From Agaricus subrufescens (taxonomy: Eukaryota > Basidiomycota > Agaricomycetes > Agaricales > Agaricaceae), in the NCBI GenBank assembly GCA_029945375.1, contig CM057062.1, positions 1,116,001-1,180,000 on the forward strand: 64,000 nucleotides of DNA, read 5' to 3'. Shown piece after piece: positions 23,837 to 35,361 of the stretch. The first letter of the stretch is position 1. Each line of letters begins with the position of its first letter. The notes beneath the pieces are model-generated. The model saw nothing but the letters and a program-made list of their open reading frames with translations, was not told the origin of the DNA and searched no databases. The translations under genes and the position numbers were made by a program.

Positions 23837-24254
23837 ACTAGCTCATTATCCTCTAGTCCAGCAAGTCCTGCACGATTTCACAAGATGCAAGCAGTATACC
23901 CGCAAGGCATGGTAGAAAAGCTCAAGGCCTTGTTCAAGTTTCGTCAACTAAACACTACCCCTCTCAGCCAGATGTGGGCCCGTCGCAACGCCGTTAATTG
24001 TTTTACAGCAACTTTTACCTCTTTCGTGTCCTTATCTTTCTCGCCTCTCAACTGTTTAAGTGTCACCTTAAGTCCCAAATGTGCCATCTCATTCAACTTC
24101 TGCTCCGCTGGCACTTTATACCACTTTTTTTTAAATAATTTTCAATTAGCTTTGAGACTCGAGTACTACTGTAGATCCACTATCACTGCTATTGATATGG
24201 CAGTGTAATATTATTTTATCATTCCACGATACACCTTATTTAAGGACTTAAGTG

Positions 24255-24390
24255 CCTTAAGCCTGTCTTAAGACTGCTTATTGACTGCTTATTGAGCTGT
24301 CTTGGACATCCTTATCACCTGACCTTAAGCCTGCCTTAAGACTGCTTATTGACTGCTTATTGAGCTGACTTGAACATCCTTATCACCCAA
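24255..24390. repeat. 68-bp tandem repeat in the Plavaka right end
   Basis: Two consecutive 68-bp units begin with CCTTAAGCCTG at 24255 and 24323. Each contains a doubled GACTGCTTATT motif, with a few substitutions between units. They lie in the CTTAAG-rich subterminal zone of the element. Confidence 0.75.
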
Positions 24391-24604
24391 CCTTGATCTG
24401 GACTTAGGTACCTTAAGACTGCCTTAGGCCAATTTTATGGAGTCATCTTGGACACCATTATACCTGAACTTATGAACAAGACTTATGCTAAACAGTATTA
24501 AGGCAAGCATAAGCCATGGTTAAGATTAGACCCTGGCTTATGCAACATTGCCTTATGGAAGCCTTAAACAATTGACTAAGTAGCGTAAGGCATGAATAAG
24601 GTGT

Positions 24605-24621
24605 AAAACATTTTCCTGATG
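24605..24621 (-). repeat. Plavaka right terminal inverted repeat
   Basis: Reverse complement of 15209-15225, perfect over 17 bp. TA follows at 24622-24623, as it precedes the left end. Confidence 0.85.
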
Positions 24622-24816
24622 TACCACTTTGCCGCCTAGACTGCCATGCATTTTTGGCTCATCGGGCACGAGATTAACCGTGACGCGGGATTCAGCTGTG
24701 AACACCAATTCAGCGCTTCCACAGTCCTGATCACAGCGCCCGTCAAACATTCAATGACCTGGGCGAGCCAGCAATCTTTGCGATCATCCCCATCTTGCCG
24801 GCAATTCCCGCAGGGC
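24622..24816 (+). pseudogene. NACHT relic, right part (split by Plavaka)
   Basis: The first bases TACCACTTTGCCGCC continue the relic interrupted at 15208 and correspond to the SYQFAAKS segment of intact NACHT genes. Further matches such as ACCGTGACGCGGGATTC (compare ACCGTGACCCTCC) are weak. The rest leads into the promoter of N3. Confidence 0.5.
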
Positions 24817-24825
24817 TATAAATAA
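24817..24825 (+). promoter_or_regulatory. TATA box of N3
   Basis: TATAAATAA followed by CATGG exactly as in N1, 107 bp before the N3 start. The leader also shares GTGGGCACGTTGCAGTCATC with N1. Confidence 0.6.
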
Positions 24826-24923
24826 CATGGTTGATCTTGGGCGCTAATTAGTGTGGGCACGTTGCAGTCATCATTCCGGGTGTCAGGCGGCGGATGCCCT
24901 TGCTTCTGCCCTCGACTATCGCG

Positions 24924-27611
24924 ATGCCAGATTTTTCCCTCCGTGTGCCTCGATTCCTACGCTCTCGTCGCTCACGCCCCTCACATTTGCCAGAACCAAC
25001 CCAGGTTGGTACGCATGCTGATGCGGGGCCGGCCGCCTCCCATTCTCCGTATCTTAGCCCATCTCCCGTTGTCTCCTCTCGTCCTCCCTCTACCCATAGT
25101 GCTCTGGAACAGGCCATGCCCACCGCCACTGGTACTTCAGTTCTGGAGCAACAGAGGGTGAGTCTATCTGTTAGCATTTACTTGTTATTGCTGACGTTGA
25201 AACGTTCAAAGCCACCTCCAGGCAAGGGTCTGCCGTCACCACAGCATCCGCATCAGGGCATGTTTCATCAAGCCCATAATATGTCCGCAACAGGGAACTT
25301 CATCGATGGAAATGTCGGCAGCGGTGAGAAGATTCACTTCTTGTGATTGGGTTTTCCCAACATTGAACCGCATCTCTGCCAGTCATGTTGACGAACAACT
25401 TCAACAATTTGAACAACTGTAAGCACTAGGTCTGTTTTGTTGTCACTATTAATCATCGTTCTGGTAGTCATGAAAGACCTTCTGAAGGAAACAATCCCTG
25501 GAGCATCAGCTGATTCCTCTGCTCGCGATCCACCTCCACGATGTCACCCCGGAACGCGATTGGCCATCCTTGAACGATGCATCAATTTTATCGCTCACTG
25601 CGACGGGGTGAAAAAGATGCGTTGGGTAGTCGGTGCGGCGGGGGTAGGAAAGTCTGCTGTCATGCAGAATGTCGCTGAGTCACCCTTGCCCGAGGTGGCC
25701 TCTAATGCATCCGTCTTCTTGTCTATCAATGGACGCAATGACGGAACGAAAGCCATCATGACCCTTTCCTACCAGTTCGCTGCCAAGTCTGACCTATACC
25801 GTCGAATAATCGAGGTCCAGGTCAGCCGCGACCCCTCCCTCCTTCACTCGTCAATGTCTATCCAATTTGAAAAGTTCATTGTTCAACCTTTCATCAACGA
25901 CCCGGAACTCAATACAGCCGGGCGTGTGTTGATCATTATCGATGGACTTGACGAATGCAACGACACACGCACTCAGGTCGAGCTCCTCCGCCTTATCTCT
26001 AATTTCTGTGTCTCGCATTCTTCCTCGCCTATCGTATGGCTCATTGCCAGCCGCCCCGAGTCGCACATCACTTCCTTCTTTTCTAGACCAGAAGTAATAC
26101 CGGCGTACGAGAAGGAGGAGATTGCTGTAGATTCTGACGAGGGTCGTGCAGATGTTGAACGGTATCTTCGGCACGAGTTGATGGAGATCGGGAAAGCGTC
26201 GGACTTCCTTGGCCCACAATGGCCTGACGAACAACATTTATGGAAATTGGCCAGTGCTGCAGGCGGGCTATTTGCGTATGCCCAGACTGTTGTCCGATAC
26301 ATTGGAGACCCAAACGTTGGAGACCCGGTGTCGCAGCTGTCGGATGTACTGAATGTCATTGACCGGCTTCCGATGGCTGATATCCCGCAGGAACAGCACC
26401 CGATGGCTCTACTGGATGCGCTGTATACCCGAATCCTATCCAAAGTTCCCCCCAAGATCATGATCAATACTCGAAAATTTTTACTTTTATTAGCATCAAA
26501 TTGGAATTCGGTCGTGTCGTCGTCTGACAGCAACTTCATCGTCATGTGTAACTGGTTAGGCATGACTATTGATGAAGCCTATGCTGCTCTCAACCGCCTC
26601 CGCTCTGTTCTGGAGATACCTCAACGCCACGAAGGCCATCAAAAACCGCTTCAACTATTCCACAAATCGCTTATCGACTACCTATTCCGATTCGGGTTTT
26701 CTACCGATATCGAACTTGAAGCACAGGAAATCAAGACGCAGTGTGCATTCAGGGTACTGAATGAAGCTCCTGGCGGCATTGATTATAGTGAAATGGATTA
26801 TACTTTCGATTACGGTAAGCTGGCTCGCAATGGTGGTACTGGTGATAAGATTTCGATTACGTGGCGTGGTGATCAAGGAGTTGACTGGAATGACGATCGT
26901 ACACGATTGAGTATGTATAAGCTAGCTGTTGGAGAGGTTGCGACGGGGATGAAACGCGGAGATCCTGTGTTCCAAAGCGACTTTTGCATTAAGCTCTTGA
27001 CCACGCAGTTTGAGGATTATTGGAGTAACTTTCCATGTTGTGAGTTATCTGATTTTGTGTTTGTGAGTACCTCATAATTTTTCTCTTCTCGCTTTATGTA
27101 ACTAAACTTATGCATAAGAATAACTCTCAATGCCAAGAATTCATGCGGCAGGGCATAGTGAAGGAAATATCTGCCAAGTCACTTCGCAATGTTCAGATCA
27201 GCACGTATCTTGATTATAGGTTGCTTTTCCATCGTTCGGTCACAACGGCGGCACTTCCTGATCCATGGGACTCTTCCTGCAAGGTAAGCGGTTTTTTTCT
27301 GCCTACGTGTGCCTGTTTGTATTTCGGTTGTACAGCACGAACGCGTCGGCCGATGGGAGCAAGGAAAGGAGCAGAACTGGACAACAGTCGTCGCTGGCAA
27401 TTGTACTTCCTGCTATCAACGGCTGAGACGCCAATTGGAGAGCTGGATTGTTCGACATCCGGATCAACTTGCCTCAATCCTGTTCGCTTCGATGGAAGAG
27501 TCGTGTATAGAACTTCGGTTTGTTGACCTGGAGGATGATATGTCGGAGTGGACTTATCGAGTGTGGGTTTGGAATTCGCCAGAGCTCACGGAGTTACGAG
27601 GCACTATGTAA
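24924..27611 (+). CDS. NACHT-domain NLR-like protein N3
   Basis: Subclade A paralogue, closest to N1. Exons: 24924-25157, 25212-25323, 25383-25418, 25468-27062, 27119-27283, 27336-27611, all in phase, giving about 805 aa. Exon 1 encodes only 78 aa against 159-169 in the other copies: it jumps from the TATGTS region directly to the VLEQQR end, an in-frame internal deletion of the proline-rich region. Walker A GAAGVGKS and Walker B IIIDGLDEC are intact. The C-terminal exon ends SEWTYRVWVWNSPELTELRGTM. No nonsense codon or frameshift was seen, so the gene is potentially functional. The 3' flank is duplicated at 40,619-41,370, upstream of N6. Confidence 0.85.
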
Positions 27612-28326
27612 TGTACCTGGCGAGTGCATGGATGAAGATCGGGTTGGCGTATGAACTTGATATGCCTGTTACTGAAAATAAATCTGAGGCTGTGCGGTGA
27701 TGATACCGCTGTACCTGATCTGTTCGTTTCAAATGGGGATAGAAGACTCGCTCAGGTCAATAAGCTTCAGGGAGCAGATACGTTTGCGCTCCCTGGTATG
27801 TGGACATAGCGGGGAGCTGGGGGAGATTGAGAGTGACTGATCCATTGAACTTTACCCTTACTCGAGACATAAGCGTCTGATGGTTCGGAAAGGGTCCAAG
27901 ATGGTATGGGAAACATCTGCGATGAGCATGGCTAAAAATAATCTGAACGGAGGCAGAAGCCTCAGACGTGCTTCAGGCTTCTGCGAGCGTTGACGCGTGA
28001 CGGTGGGCACATTACAATTGTGTGCATGCCTATGCTGTGTCGAATAATTCCCTGCAATTGGGACGTGGCGCAGGTGATACATTTGCAAAGACGTTCTCCA
28101 TGGAATTCATCAGCCTTTGCGTGGATGCCCGACTTCCACAATTCAACAGCACATCTGATTCCCATGTTTTCCGTATTCCACTCAATTTATGCCGTCTCTG
28201 GTATTGTAACATTCAACTTATTCACTTGCGACACGTTCGCAGCAATCTCGGTCATAGGACAAGAAAGTGCGTTTGTCTACTATACACTTTGCCTGTGAAT
28301 GATAAAATGGCCAGAGAGGATATGCA
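27612..28326. other. Spacer N3-N4, duplicated upstream of N6
   Basis: Closely similar to 40,619-41,260. Both copies begin TGTACCTGGCGAGTGCATGGATGA. Both contain a TTCAACAG..CATTCCA..CAATTT segment that stays open in one frame (28022-28369 and 40862-41212), although the encoded peptides are not a known domain. A GTGGGCACATTACAATTGTG stretch recalls the N1 leader, so part is probably an older promoter/exon 1 remnant. Confidence 0.5.
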
Positions 28327-28335
28327 TATAAATAA
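28327..28335 (+). promoter_or_regulatory. TATA box of N4
   Basis: TATAAATAA 124 bp upstream of the N4 start. The leader (GGGGGCAGTGCAATCGC) is shared with N6 but not with N1 or N3. Confidence 0.55.
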
Positions 28336-28450
28336 AGCAGCTTTGGTTATGGGCTTCTCTGCGTGGTGACCGTGGGGGCAGTGCAATCGCGTATGTAAAT
28401 TCTCTGTGTTAAGCAGTAGAGGCTCCCTGCTTCAGCCCCCTATATCCTCC

Positions 28451-31420
28451 ATGCCTGCGTCTTCTGTCCCCGTTCGATACTCGCCCTATCACCATTCACG
28501 GCACTATCGTTCACGAGATCCAACCCCAGCTGGCCCTACTGATGGCCGAACCTCATCCTACGCTCTGCATTCTAGGACTCCTCCTGCTTCGTCCACTCGT
28601 CCTTCCTGTATGCACGGTATCCCGGGGCAGGCTGTGCATGCTGCCACTGGCACCTCTTGTGCACTAGTTCAGAGCGACCTTACGAACCCTCCCCCTTTTG
28701 TAGGCTGCCATCGTGATGACAGGTCAACGGAAAATCGCAGCGGCCCACCCTCGCAGGTTCTACAGGCAATTATACCAATCAACGTTGGTGCGCCGGGGTT
28801 TGCGTCCCAGTCTACTCCCCAGGTCTTTATTGCGCATCGGCCCGCTAATCTCCCACATCTTCCCAATTTTCCAGATGCAACTCAATTTATGCGTCCCTCG
28901 TATTCGCGCCTGGCGGTGCCGCAACAATCTTTTAGCTTGGAGTACCAGCGTGTGAGTGTTGGTTCTGATTTTACCTGTGAGCCGGGATGCTGAGGCGTTC
29001 TAAGACAAGCCCAGGGAGGGGCACGCCCCTGACACGGTACTCGGCCCAAGAAAGTTTCAGAGGCGCGCATGATTTTGCGATATCGGGAGCAAACTTCTTT
29101 GAGCACAATGAAGGCAATGGTAGGAGAGATACGTTTGTCAATATATGTCAGGAATTGAATGAGGTTTTTGCTAGCGACGTTAAACAGTTTCAACATGCCG
29201 ATGAACTGTAAGTAGCCTGCCTATTTCATTGTCACTACTGATCACCATTCTGGCAGTCATGGAGAAACTTCTGGAGAGGACAATCCGTGGAGCAGCTTCT
29301 GATTCCTCCGATCGTTATCCACCCCCACGGTGTCATCCTGGCACACGTTTGGATATCCTCGAACGATGCCTCCATTTCATCGCCGACTGCAGTGACGAAC
29401 AAAAGATGCGCTGGGTAGTCGGCTCGGCTGGTGTAGGCAAATCGGCCATCATGCAAAGCGTCACGGACTCTCCCCAACTTGAAGTGACCTCGAGCGCATC
29501 AGTCTTTTTTTCTACCAATGGACGCGATGATGGAACCAAGACCATGATCACATTTTCCTATCAGCTTGCCTCCAAATCTGAAGTTTACTGTCGGATCATT
29601 GAGGACAAGATCAGGCGTGAACCATCCCTCCTGGAGTCGTCAATTCCCGTTCAGTTTGACAAATTCATCGTTGACCCCTTCATCCATAATCAAGACCTGA
29701 ACACTGCTGGGCGTGTGTTGATCATCATTGATGGGCTTGATGAGTGCAAACAAACACATATTCAGGTCGAGCTCCTTCGGCTTATCTCTACTTTCTGCAT
29801 CTTGCACCCTTCCTCGCCCATTGCATGGCTTATCGCTAGCCGCCCCGAGCCTCATATCACCTCCTTCTTCTCTAGACCCGAGGTTGCACCAGCATATGAG
29901 AAGGAGGAAATTGCTGTGGATTCTAACCAGGCTCGGGCAGACGTTGAAACTTATCTTCGTCACGAATTGACAGAGATCGCAAAAGCGTCCGACTTTCTCG
30001 GTCCACCATGGCCTGACGAACAACACCTGTGGAAACTTGCCAGTGCTGCAGGCGGGTTATTTGCATATGCGCGTACTGCCATCAGGTACATCGGAGATCC
30101 AAATGTTGGAGACCCGGTAACACAGCTCTCTGACGTCCTTAATGTCATTGATGCAGTTCCTCTACACGGTGTACCACAAGATCAGCATCCGATGGCTCTG
30201 CTTGATGCCTTGTATACCCGAATCCTGTCCAATATTCCTCCCAGAGCGTTCATAAATATTCGAAAGCTCCTATTGTTACTGGCATCGGGTTGGCATTCTG
30301 CTCTTACGTCTTCAAACTTTTCAGATGAAAAGAACTTCGTTGTCCTGTGCAATTGGTTAGGCCTGACTGCCGATGAAGCATACGCTGCTCTCAATCGCCT
30401 CCGGTCTGTTTTGAATTTGCCCCAACGCCACGAAGCCCATCTCAAAGCGCTCGAACCATTCCATAAATCATTCATCGACTACCTGTACCGGTCCGGGCTT
30501 TCGCTTGATATCGTACTGGAAGCGCAAAAAATCAAGACCCAATGTGCATTGAGGTTACTAAAAGAAGGTTCTGGTACTGTTGGTTTTGGTTATAGAGGTT
30601 ATGACTTTAAATATGGCGTCCTGGCTCGTACTGGCGGTACTGGTGACCAGATTTTGATTACTTGGCGGACTAATGAGGGAGTTTACTGGGATGATGATAG
30701 AACACGGTTGGTCCTGTATAAGCTGGCTGTAGGAGAGGTTGTGTCCGGCATGAAACGCGGAGATCCGGTGTATCAGACCGAGTTCTGCATTCGGCTCTTG
30801 ACCACTCATTTTGCAAATTATAACTACGACAGTTTTCCATATCACGAGCTGTGTGAATTTGTGTTTGTGAGTGCCACATAATCTGTTTCTTTCATGTCTG
30901 TGTGACTAAAATTATGCATCAGGATAAATCTCGGTGTCATGAATTTATGTTGCGCGGCATACTCAAGCAAATACCTGCCGGGGCAATACCTATCCACCGA
31001 ATCGATAGTGATATCTTACTTAAGCTGCAGTTCTATCGCCCCGTAACAACCACAACTCTACCTGACCCATGGAATTCATCTTGCAAGGTGAGTAAAATAT
31101 TTGTGTCTATGTGTACCCGTTGAATTTATGCTGTACAGCATGGACGAGGCGGACAATGGAACCAAGGACAGGACCACAGTTGGACAACTGTCTTCAAGAA
31201 ACAGCACTGTTGTTTCTGCCTTGAAAGGCTTACACGCCAATTCGAGAGTTGGATTAGCCCCCACCCGGATCATACTGCCCCAATTATGTTCACTTCAACA
31301 TACTACAGCTGTCTTGAAATTCGGTTTATTGATCCGGAGGATGGCGTATCAGAGTGGACTTATCAGTTCTGGCTCTTCCTTTATGAGCAGGAGCGTAAGG
31401 AGCTTGAAAGCATTATATAA
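28451..31420 (+). CDS. NACHT-domain NLR-like protein N4
   Basis: First copy of subclade B. Exons: 28451-28951, 29005-29119, 29175-29207, 29257-30866, 30923-31087, 31139-31420, all in phase, about 901 aa. Exon 1 begins MPASSVPVRYSPYHHSRHYR, a variant shared with N6 only. Exon 2 carries FRGAHDFAISGANFFEHNEG. The NACHT exon has IRGAASDSSDRYPPPRCHPG, Walker A GSAGVGKS and Walker B IIIDGLDEC. Exon 5 starts DKSRCHEFM. The C-terminal exon has CCFCLERL (a Cys pair also seen in relatives) and FIDPEDGVSEWTYQFWLF. Intron 2 uses GTAGGA as donor, where relatives have GTAAGA, GTAAGG or GTGAG. No disabling change was seen. Confidence 0.85.
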
Positions 31421-32176
31421 CTTTTTTTTCTGCTGATTAGGTCGAGTCGCAAATTCCGGTATTAGTGCCACTGAGTTTTAAACTTATGAATATTTTCCGC
31501 GATCTCTGTACAACTTTTAACGTTATGCATTCACAATCTGATTTAATGACACCATTACACAATTTTCTATCAAACTGTTCTTGTTTCGGTCACCACCGGG
31601 CTTAGTTCTGATTCGATGTACAAGCAGCACTTGTTCGATGTAGTATCCTGCTACAGATTCTCTGATATATCCTGAGCGGCTGTTCAGCAGGCGAGTCAAT
31701 CAAGGTATTGTAATGACTTGAAATAGTTGCAGCCACCCGCTATGAGGGATTGGATACGATGACTCTGTTGAATGCGTGGATAAGAAAACCGTAGTAGCGC
31801 AACATGACAGTAAAATACCGTACATGTTTAATTGTCATTAACGTTGTTCGATTCATGACTTTGTCATTGTGGCCTGTTGCTGTGATCTGGTAAAAGTCAT
31901 CTCCATGACGTGACATATTGGATATAACAATTTTTCTGGCCGGGCTGTTCAAATGGAGCTGGGACGAGGGTAGGAGAGAGCGAATCAGGTGGACTATGTG
32001 GTCGTGGACCGGTGACCGCTTTGGCGGTGCAAGGAGGCGTCAATCACGGGCTCGAAATTGGCAAACGAAGTGATTCAAATTAGGTCAATTGAATGACATA
32101 TTGGGCGCTGGATGTAGAGCAACTCAAGGGGGTTGAGTAACAACGCTTTGGAGGCTGATGGCTTATGATTGGTGCC
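31421..32176. other. N4 3' flank (repeated in other units)
   Basis: Non-coding. It contains segments recurring after N5, N6, N7 and N8, for example the ACAATTTT(T)GA(C/T)GTTA.GCATTC block about 90 bp after the stop, and an ACTCTGTTGAA(T/C)GC block near 31,765. No gene was found. Confidence 0.5.
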
Positions 32177-32930
32177 TATAAATAACATGCCATTGTTTGC
32201 CTGTCGTTGATCCGTTTCACAGCCACCAACTCGACGCGAATCATTCAATAACCTCCACCAAGTCCTATCGACTTATGACACATTTGCGGCAAAGTCAGGC
32301 GACTACTGAGACAGGCAACTACTGCAGTGGTAGCCTCACTTGACTGCCCCAGATTCTCCAGTGACAGGAACCTCAACACGCAAGCATATACAATAGTGAG
32401 AGTGCCTCTTTCGCATTACAGGCCTATCCTTATTATGACTCTACTAGTCGTGCTCGTTGCACCTCTCTCAGACCTGTACAAGCGTATACATGAGCTCACG
32501 TCACTGCTAGCTACGAGGTGGAGAAATGTTACGTGGAAGGACATCCGACTTTTCAGCTCGTGATCTACCCACACAATGCCCTTTCAGAACACGCTTAGCT
32601 CCTCAACAGGACGCATTTAGTTTAAATGCAACAGCGACTGCGGTAAAGTGACGCGCCAGGTGGGACTGGAGCTACAGGATCGGCTATGGTGCTGAGGGTC
32701 GCCATTGGAGTCTCTCAAGTTCCCTGGTACCTCGCCAGAGTCAGTCTTGTCCTAACCGGCGCAATGATAGAACTAAAATAATTACCTTCCACCAGGACAA
32801 GATCAAGTGACATTTGTCCCTGACCGTTATTAACAGCCTTGACAGATTCAACACCAACTGCGACCATTCCAAGCTCTCTTGCCTTACCTCTGATTCCCGC
32901 GTCATGGCATGTTGCAATTTTCGGCATTAG
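32177..32930 (+). pseudogene. Eroded NACHT relic between N4 and N5 (first)
   Basis: Starts with TATAAATAACATG and the leader GATCCGTTTCACAGCCACCAA found at the other relics (38775, 46206, 52123). Around 32,630-32,790 it aligns to the NACHT exon: GCGACTGCGG..GTGGGACTGGAGC..CCATTGGAGTCTCTCAAG..TCAGTCTTG..CGCAATGATAGAACTAAA. These correspond to the HCDG..VVGAAGVGKSAV..ESPLLEVA..SVFFSINGRNDGTK region of intact genes. Frames are destroyed and Walker A is not preserved. Confidence 0.6.
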
Positions 32931-34026
32931 TATTTCTGAGTTCCGAATTTATCAATGTTTTCCTTGATGTCTGTACATCTTTTGACGTCACGCATTCCCA
33001 AGCTGGTTTACCGACACCACTACATTTGTTTTATCAGATTGTTTTTGTTTCTGTCCCCGGGCTGAGTTCTGATGCCATGTACAAGTAGCACTTGTTCGAG
33101 GTAGTTTCTTGCTATAAGTACTCTAATATATCTTGAGCTCTTCGGCGTGAATCAACGCTGCATGATATATCATGGAGTGCATTGATACCGGTTCCAGAGA
33201 CCAGTCTAAGGATAATCTATTGTGTAATGCCCCTCGAGAAGACACAAGCAAATCGTACAAGTATAGGATATTGGGACAAAAAGCTTTAGGTTCTGCATAT
33301 GGTTGTGAATATCAGAGGCTGCTGCTTTGGTGTGTAGACTTGTTGCATTAGAGTGCCGCGTGAACGATGTAGGTTATCACATACTACCAATATGTGGCAA
33401 GTATGACCCTCGAATAACGCGGAAGCGGATGTGACCGTCTGCGAGCGCCCAACCGCGTGCATGCTATCGTTTTTTGTACCCCCCAATGGCCGACCATGTC
33501 AACTTGACCCTTGCGCTAAAGCTTGACCTTCGTCATTCAGCAGCACGTTGTCTCCCATGATTTCCTTTCCACCAACTCAACCCAGTGCTAGTGGTCGCTA
33601 ATACTCTAGCATGCGTCTGATCTACTCGCGACTGGATCATGGAATTTCCTGAGCTAACCAAACGTTGGCTTCTCTAGTCTATTCTTGTTTCAGAAGTGAA
33701 CGGTTGCTGCCACATTTGCGGAGGCATTTGCTGCTGAGACAGGCTGTTGGCATGTCAAAAAGTTTCGGATTTTGTTTGTCGAATGGATCGTCAGCGGAAA
33801 ATTAGTTAGTAACGGAGATGGGGAGATAGATATAGAGTAAATGCCGATTATATCATGATAGATCACGGCAGTGGCAGGTGAGGTTTTCAAGTAGTTGAGA
33901 TGGGTTGGGGATGTCCCCTAGATCTATTATGGGTGGCATAGTTTATATGTCAGTGCATCGAGATCTAGATTCATTGCGCTGAAGGGAAGTGAATTTTCGA
34001 AAATGCTGGCACACAAATGCTATGTC
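32931..34026. other. Intergenic sequence with 3'-flank-like blocks
   Basis: The first part (32,920-33,180) repeats the 3' flank seen after the intact genes (CTGAGTTCTG.TG.CATGTACAAG..CACTTG). The rest contains only short open frames without motifs. No gene was supported. Confidence 0.4.
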
Positions 34027-34720
34027 TATAAATAGATTGTGAGGTCGCGAGCATGCCGTCATAGTTGGATGCTTTCCGTCTTCCACCGTCGGACCTCTAC
34101 ACCAACGCTCAACCCAAGCACCTGCAGCACTCCTGTGTCTTTTCCATCCACAGCTTAAACCTAGCACCACCGCATCTATTTGATCTACTCGCGACGTGTT
34201 CATAGCGGTGTTTAATAGCGGAATGTCGTGGCTATGCTGATGCAGCGCTCAACCAACGGGATACTGCGGCACCACTCCCAGCTTCAAATGACGTGACCCC
34301 GGGCCCAGTGTCTGCAAGATCTAGTACGGTAATTGAAGCATGGATAATAGTGAGGCGCAGTATGCTATTTGCGTTATATGCTTACATACTTCCATCAGAG
34401 CCATGCAACTTCATACGACTGTTCAGTGCCTCCGCTCATGATCATGGTGAGAGAATCACCGCCTAATTCCTCAGCTCGAAATCCTCCGCCACCATGATTG
34501 CCTTAACAACTATTATTGGAGAGGGATATTTGGTACTGCTAGAGTCTGAGGATTGGCGGTTGCCCTAGTCATATCTTTGCAAGTGTACTTTGTCAATCTA
34601 CTTTCTGTTCACTGACGCAATGATACAGCCCAATCCATCTTGTTTTCCCTATCAGCTTGCTGTCCAATCTAAGATGCACCGTTGGACGCATATCCTACCT
34701 TTCAGGACGTGTTCTGTATA
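34027..34720 (+). pseudogene. Eroded NACHT relic between N4 and N5 (second)
   Basis: A TATAAATAG box at 34,027 is followed by degraded sequence. At 34,450-34,490 GAGAATCACCGCCTAATTCC..CTCGAAATCCTCCGCCACCATGAT matches the GASADSSARDPPPRCH start of the NACHT exon. At 34,600-34,680 CTGTTCACTGACGCAATGATACAGCC..TCCCTATCAGCTTGCTG matches the FFSINGRNDGTK..SYQLA region. The intervening Walker A sequence is lost or unrecognisable. Confidence 0.6.
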
Positions 34721-35361
34721 TGTCCCTTGATTACCAAGTTGGAGAATCAGAGAAGCTTGATGGTGCTTTCCCTAATATGTTGTGTGGTATGTTGTGTGAT
34801 TCCGTATTCGCAGATGCCTCATGCTCCATTTCATAATACATTTGCAAGGCTGACTTTACCTGTAACCCGCAAAACTTCCAAAGATTACGAGATGCTGGAA
34901 GAACGGTCACAGAGGTTCCTGGCCTTACTCATTCAAGTTATACGATGCTTTTGGGGTCGAGATAAGAATAGTGGTACCGGCTATTGGCGAGGGAAATAGG
35001 GTGGATCAGGGAAGTAGGGATGATGGGTGGTTTAGCGCCAAGGGGGAGGAGCGTTTGGTGTAACGGAGGACAATTATGAGGAGAGGGCGTCAGAAGGGGG
35101 AGAGGCCGATTGGCTGGTAATGTCAAGTCCAATGCTGGAAGGCTGTCCACGCGTTCTCATGTTTTGCAGATGCGATGTTGGGAGTTTGGTGCCGTGGGCA
35201 AGGCATGCTCGGTCTGGAAAGTGTGCCGATCGAACTCGGGCCAGAATTGGCGTTCCTGATTGCCCACCGGACCATGTGGGAAAGATATGAGCACCAGTCC
35301 TTCGACAGAGGCACGTTGCACTCGCGTCTAATGCTCCTTGCTTCGCCCTCCCACTGTCTCC
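34721..35361. other. N5 upstream region (promoter type shared with N7 and N8)
   Basis: No TATAAATAA box is present within 300 bp of N5. The last 150 bp contain GATTGCCCACC..GTGGGAAAG..CAGTCCTTCGACAGAGGCACGTTGCA, which recurs immediately upstream of N7 (47,045-47,120) and N8 (52,915-52,990). A purine-rich GGGGGAGGAGCGTT segment about 300 bp upstream is shared too. This probably defines a second promoter class in the array. Confidence 0.5.

Larger units (their letters stand above)
15209..24621. mobile_element. Plavaka-type DNA transposon
   Basis: 9.4-kb element bounded by inverted repeats CATCAGGAAAATGTTTT and flanked by the dinucleotide TA on both sides (15207-15208 and 24622-24623). Removing it joins CCTTCCTA to CCACTTTGCCGCC, which matches the conserved NACHT-gene sequence CTTTCCTACCAGTTTGCCGC, so the insertion hit a NACHT relic. 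Both subterminal regions are rich in CTTAAG/TAAGT-like motifs. It carries a C2H2-Plavaka transposase gene on the - strand and a second, divergently oriented multi-exon gene on the + strand. Both contain in-frame stops, so the copy is probably non-autonomous now. Confidence 0.85.

Noticed and set aside
28022..28369. Possible small gene in the N3-N4 spacer
   Set aside because: The parallel copy at 40,862-41,212 has a differing frame and length, with indels not in multiples of three; it more likely reflects a duplicated leader or exon 1 remnant.
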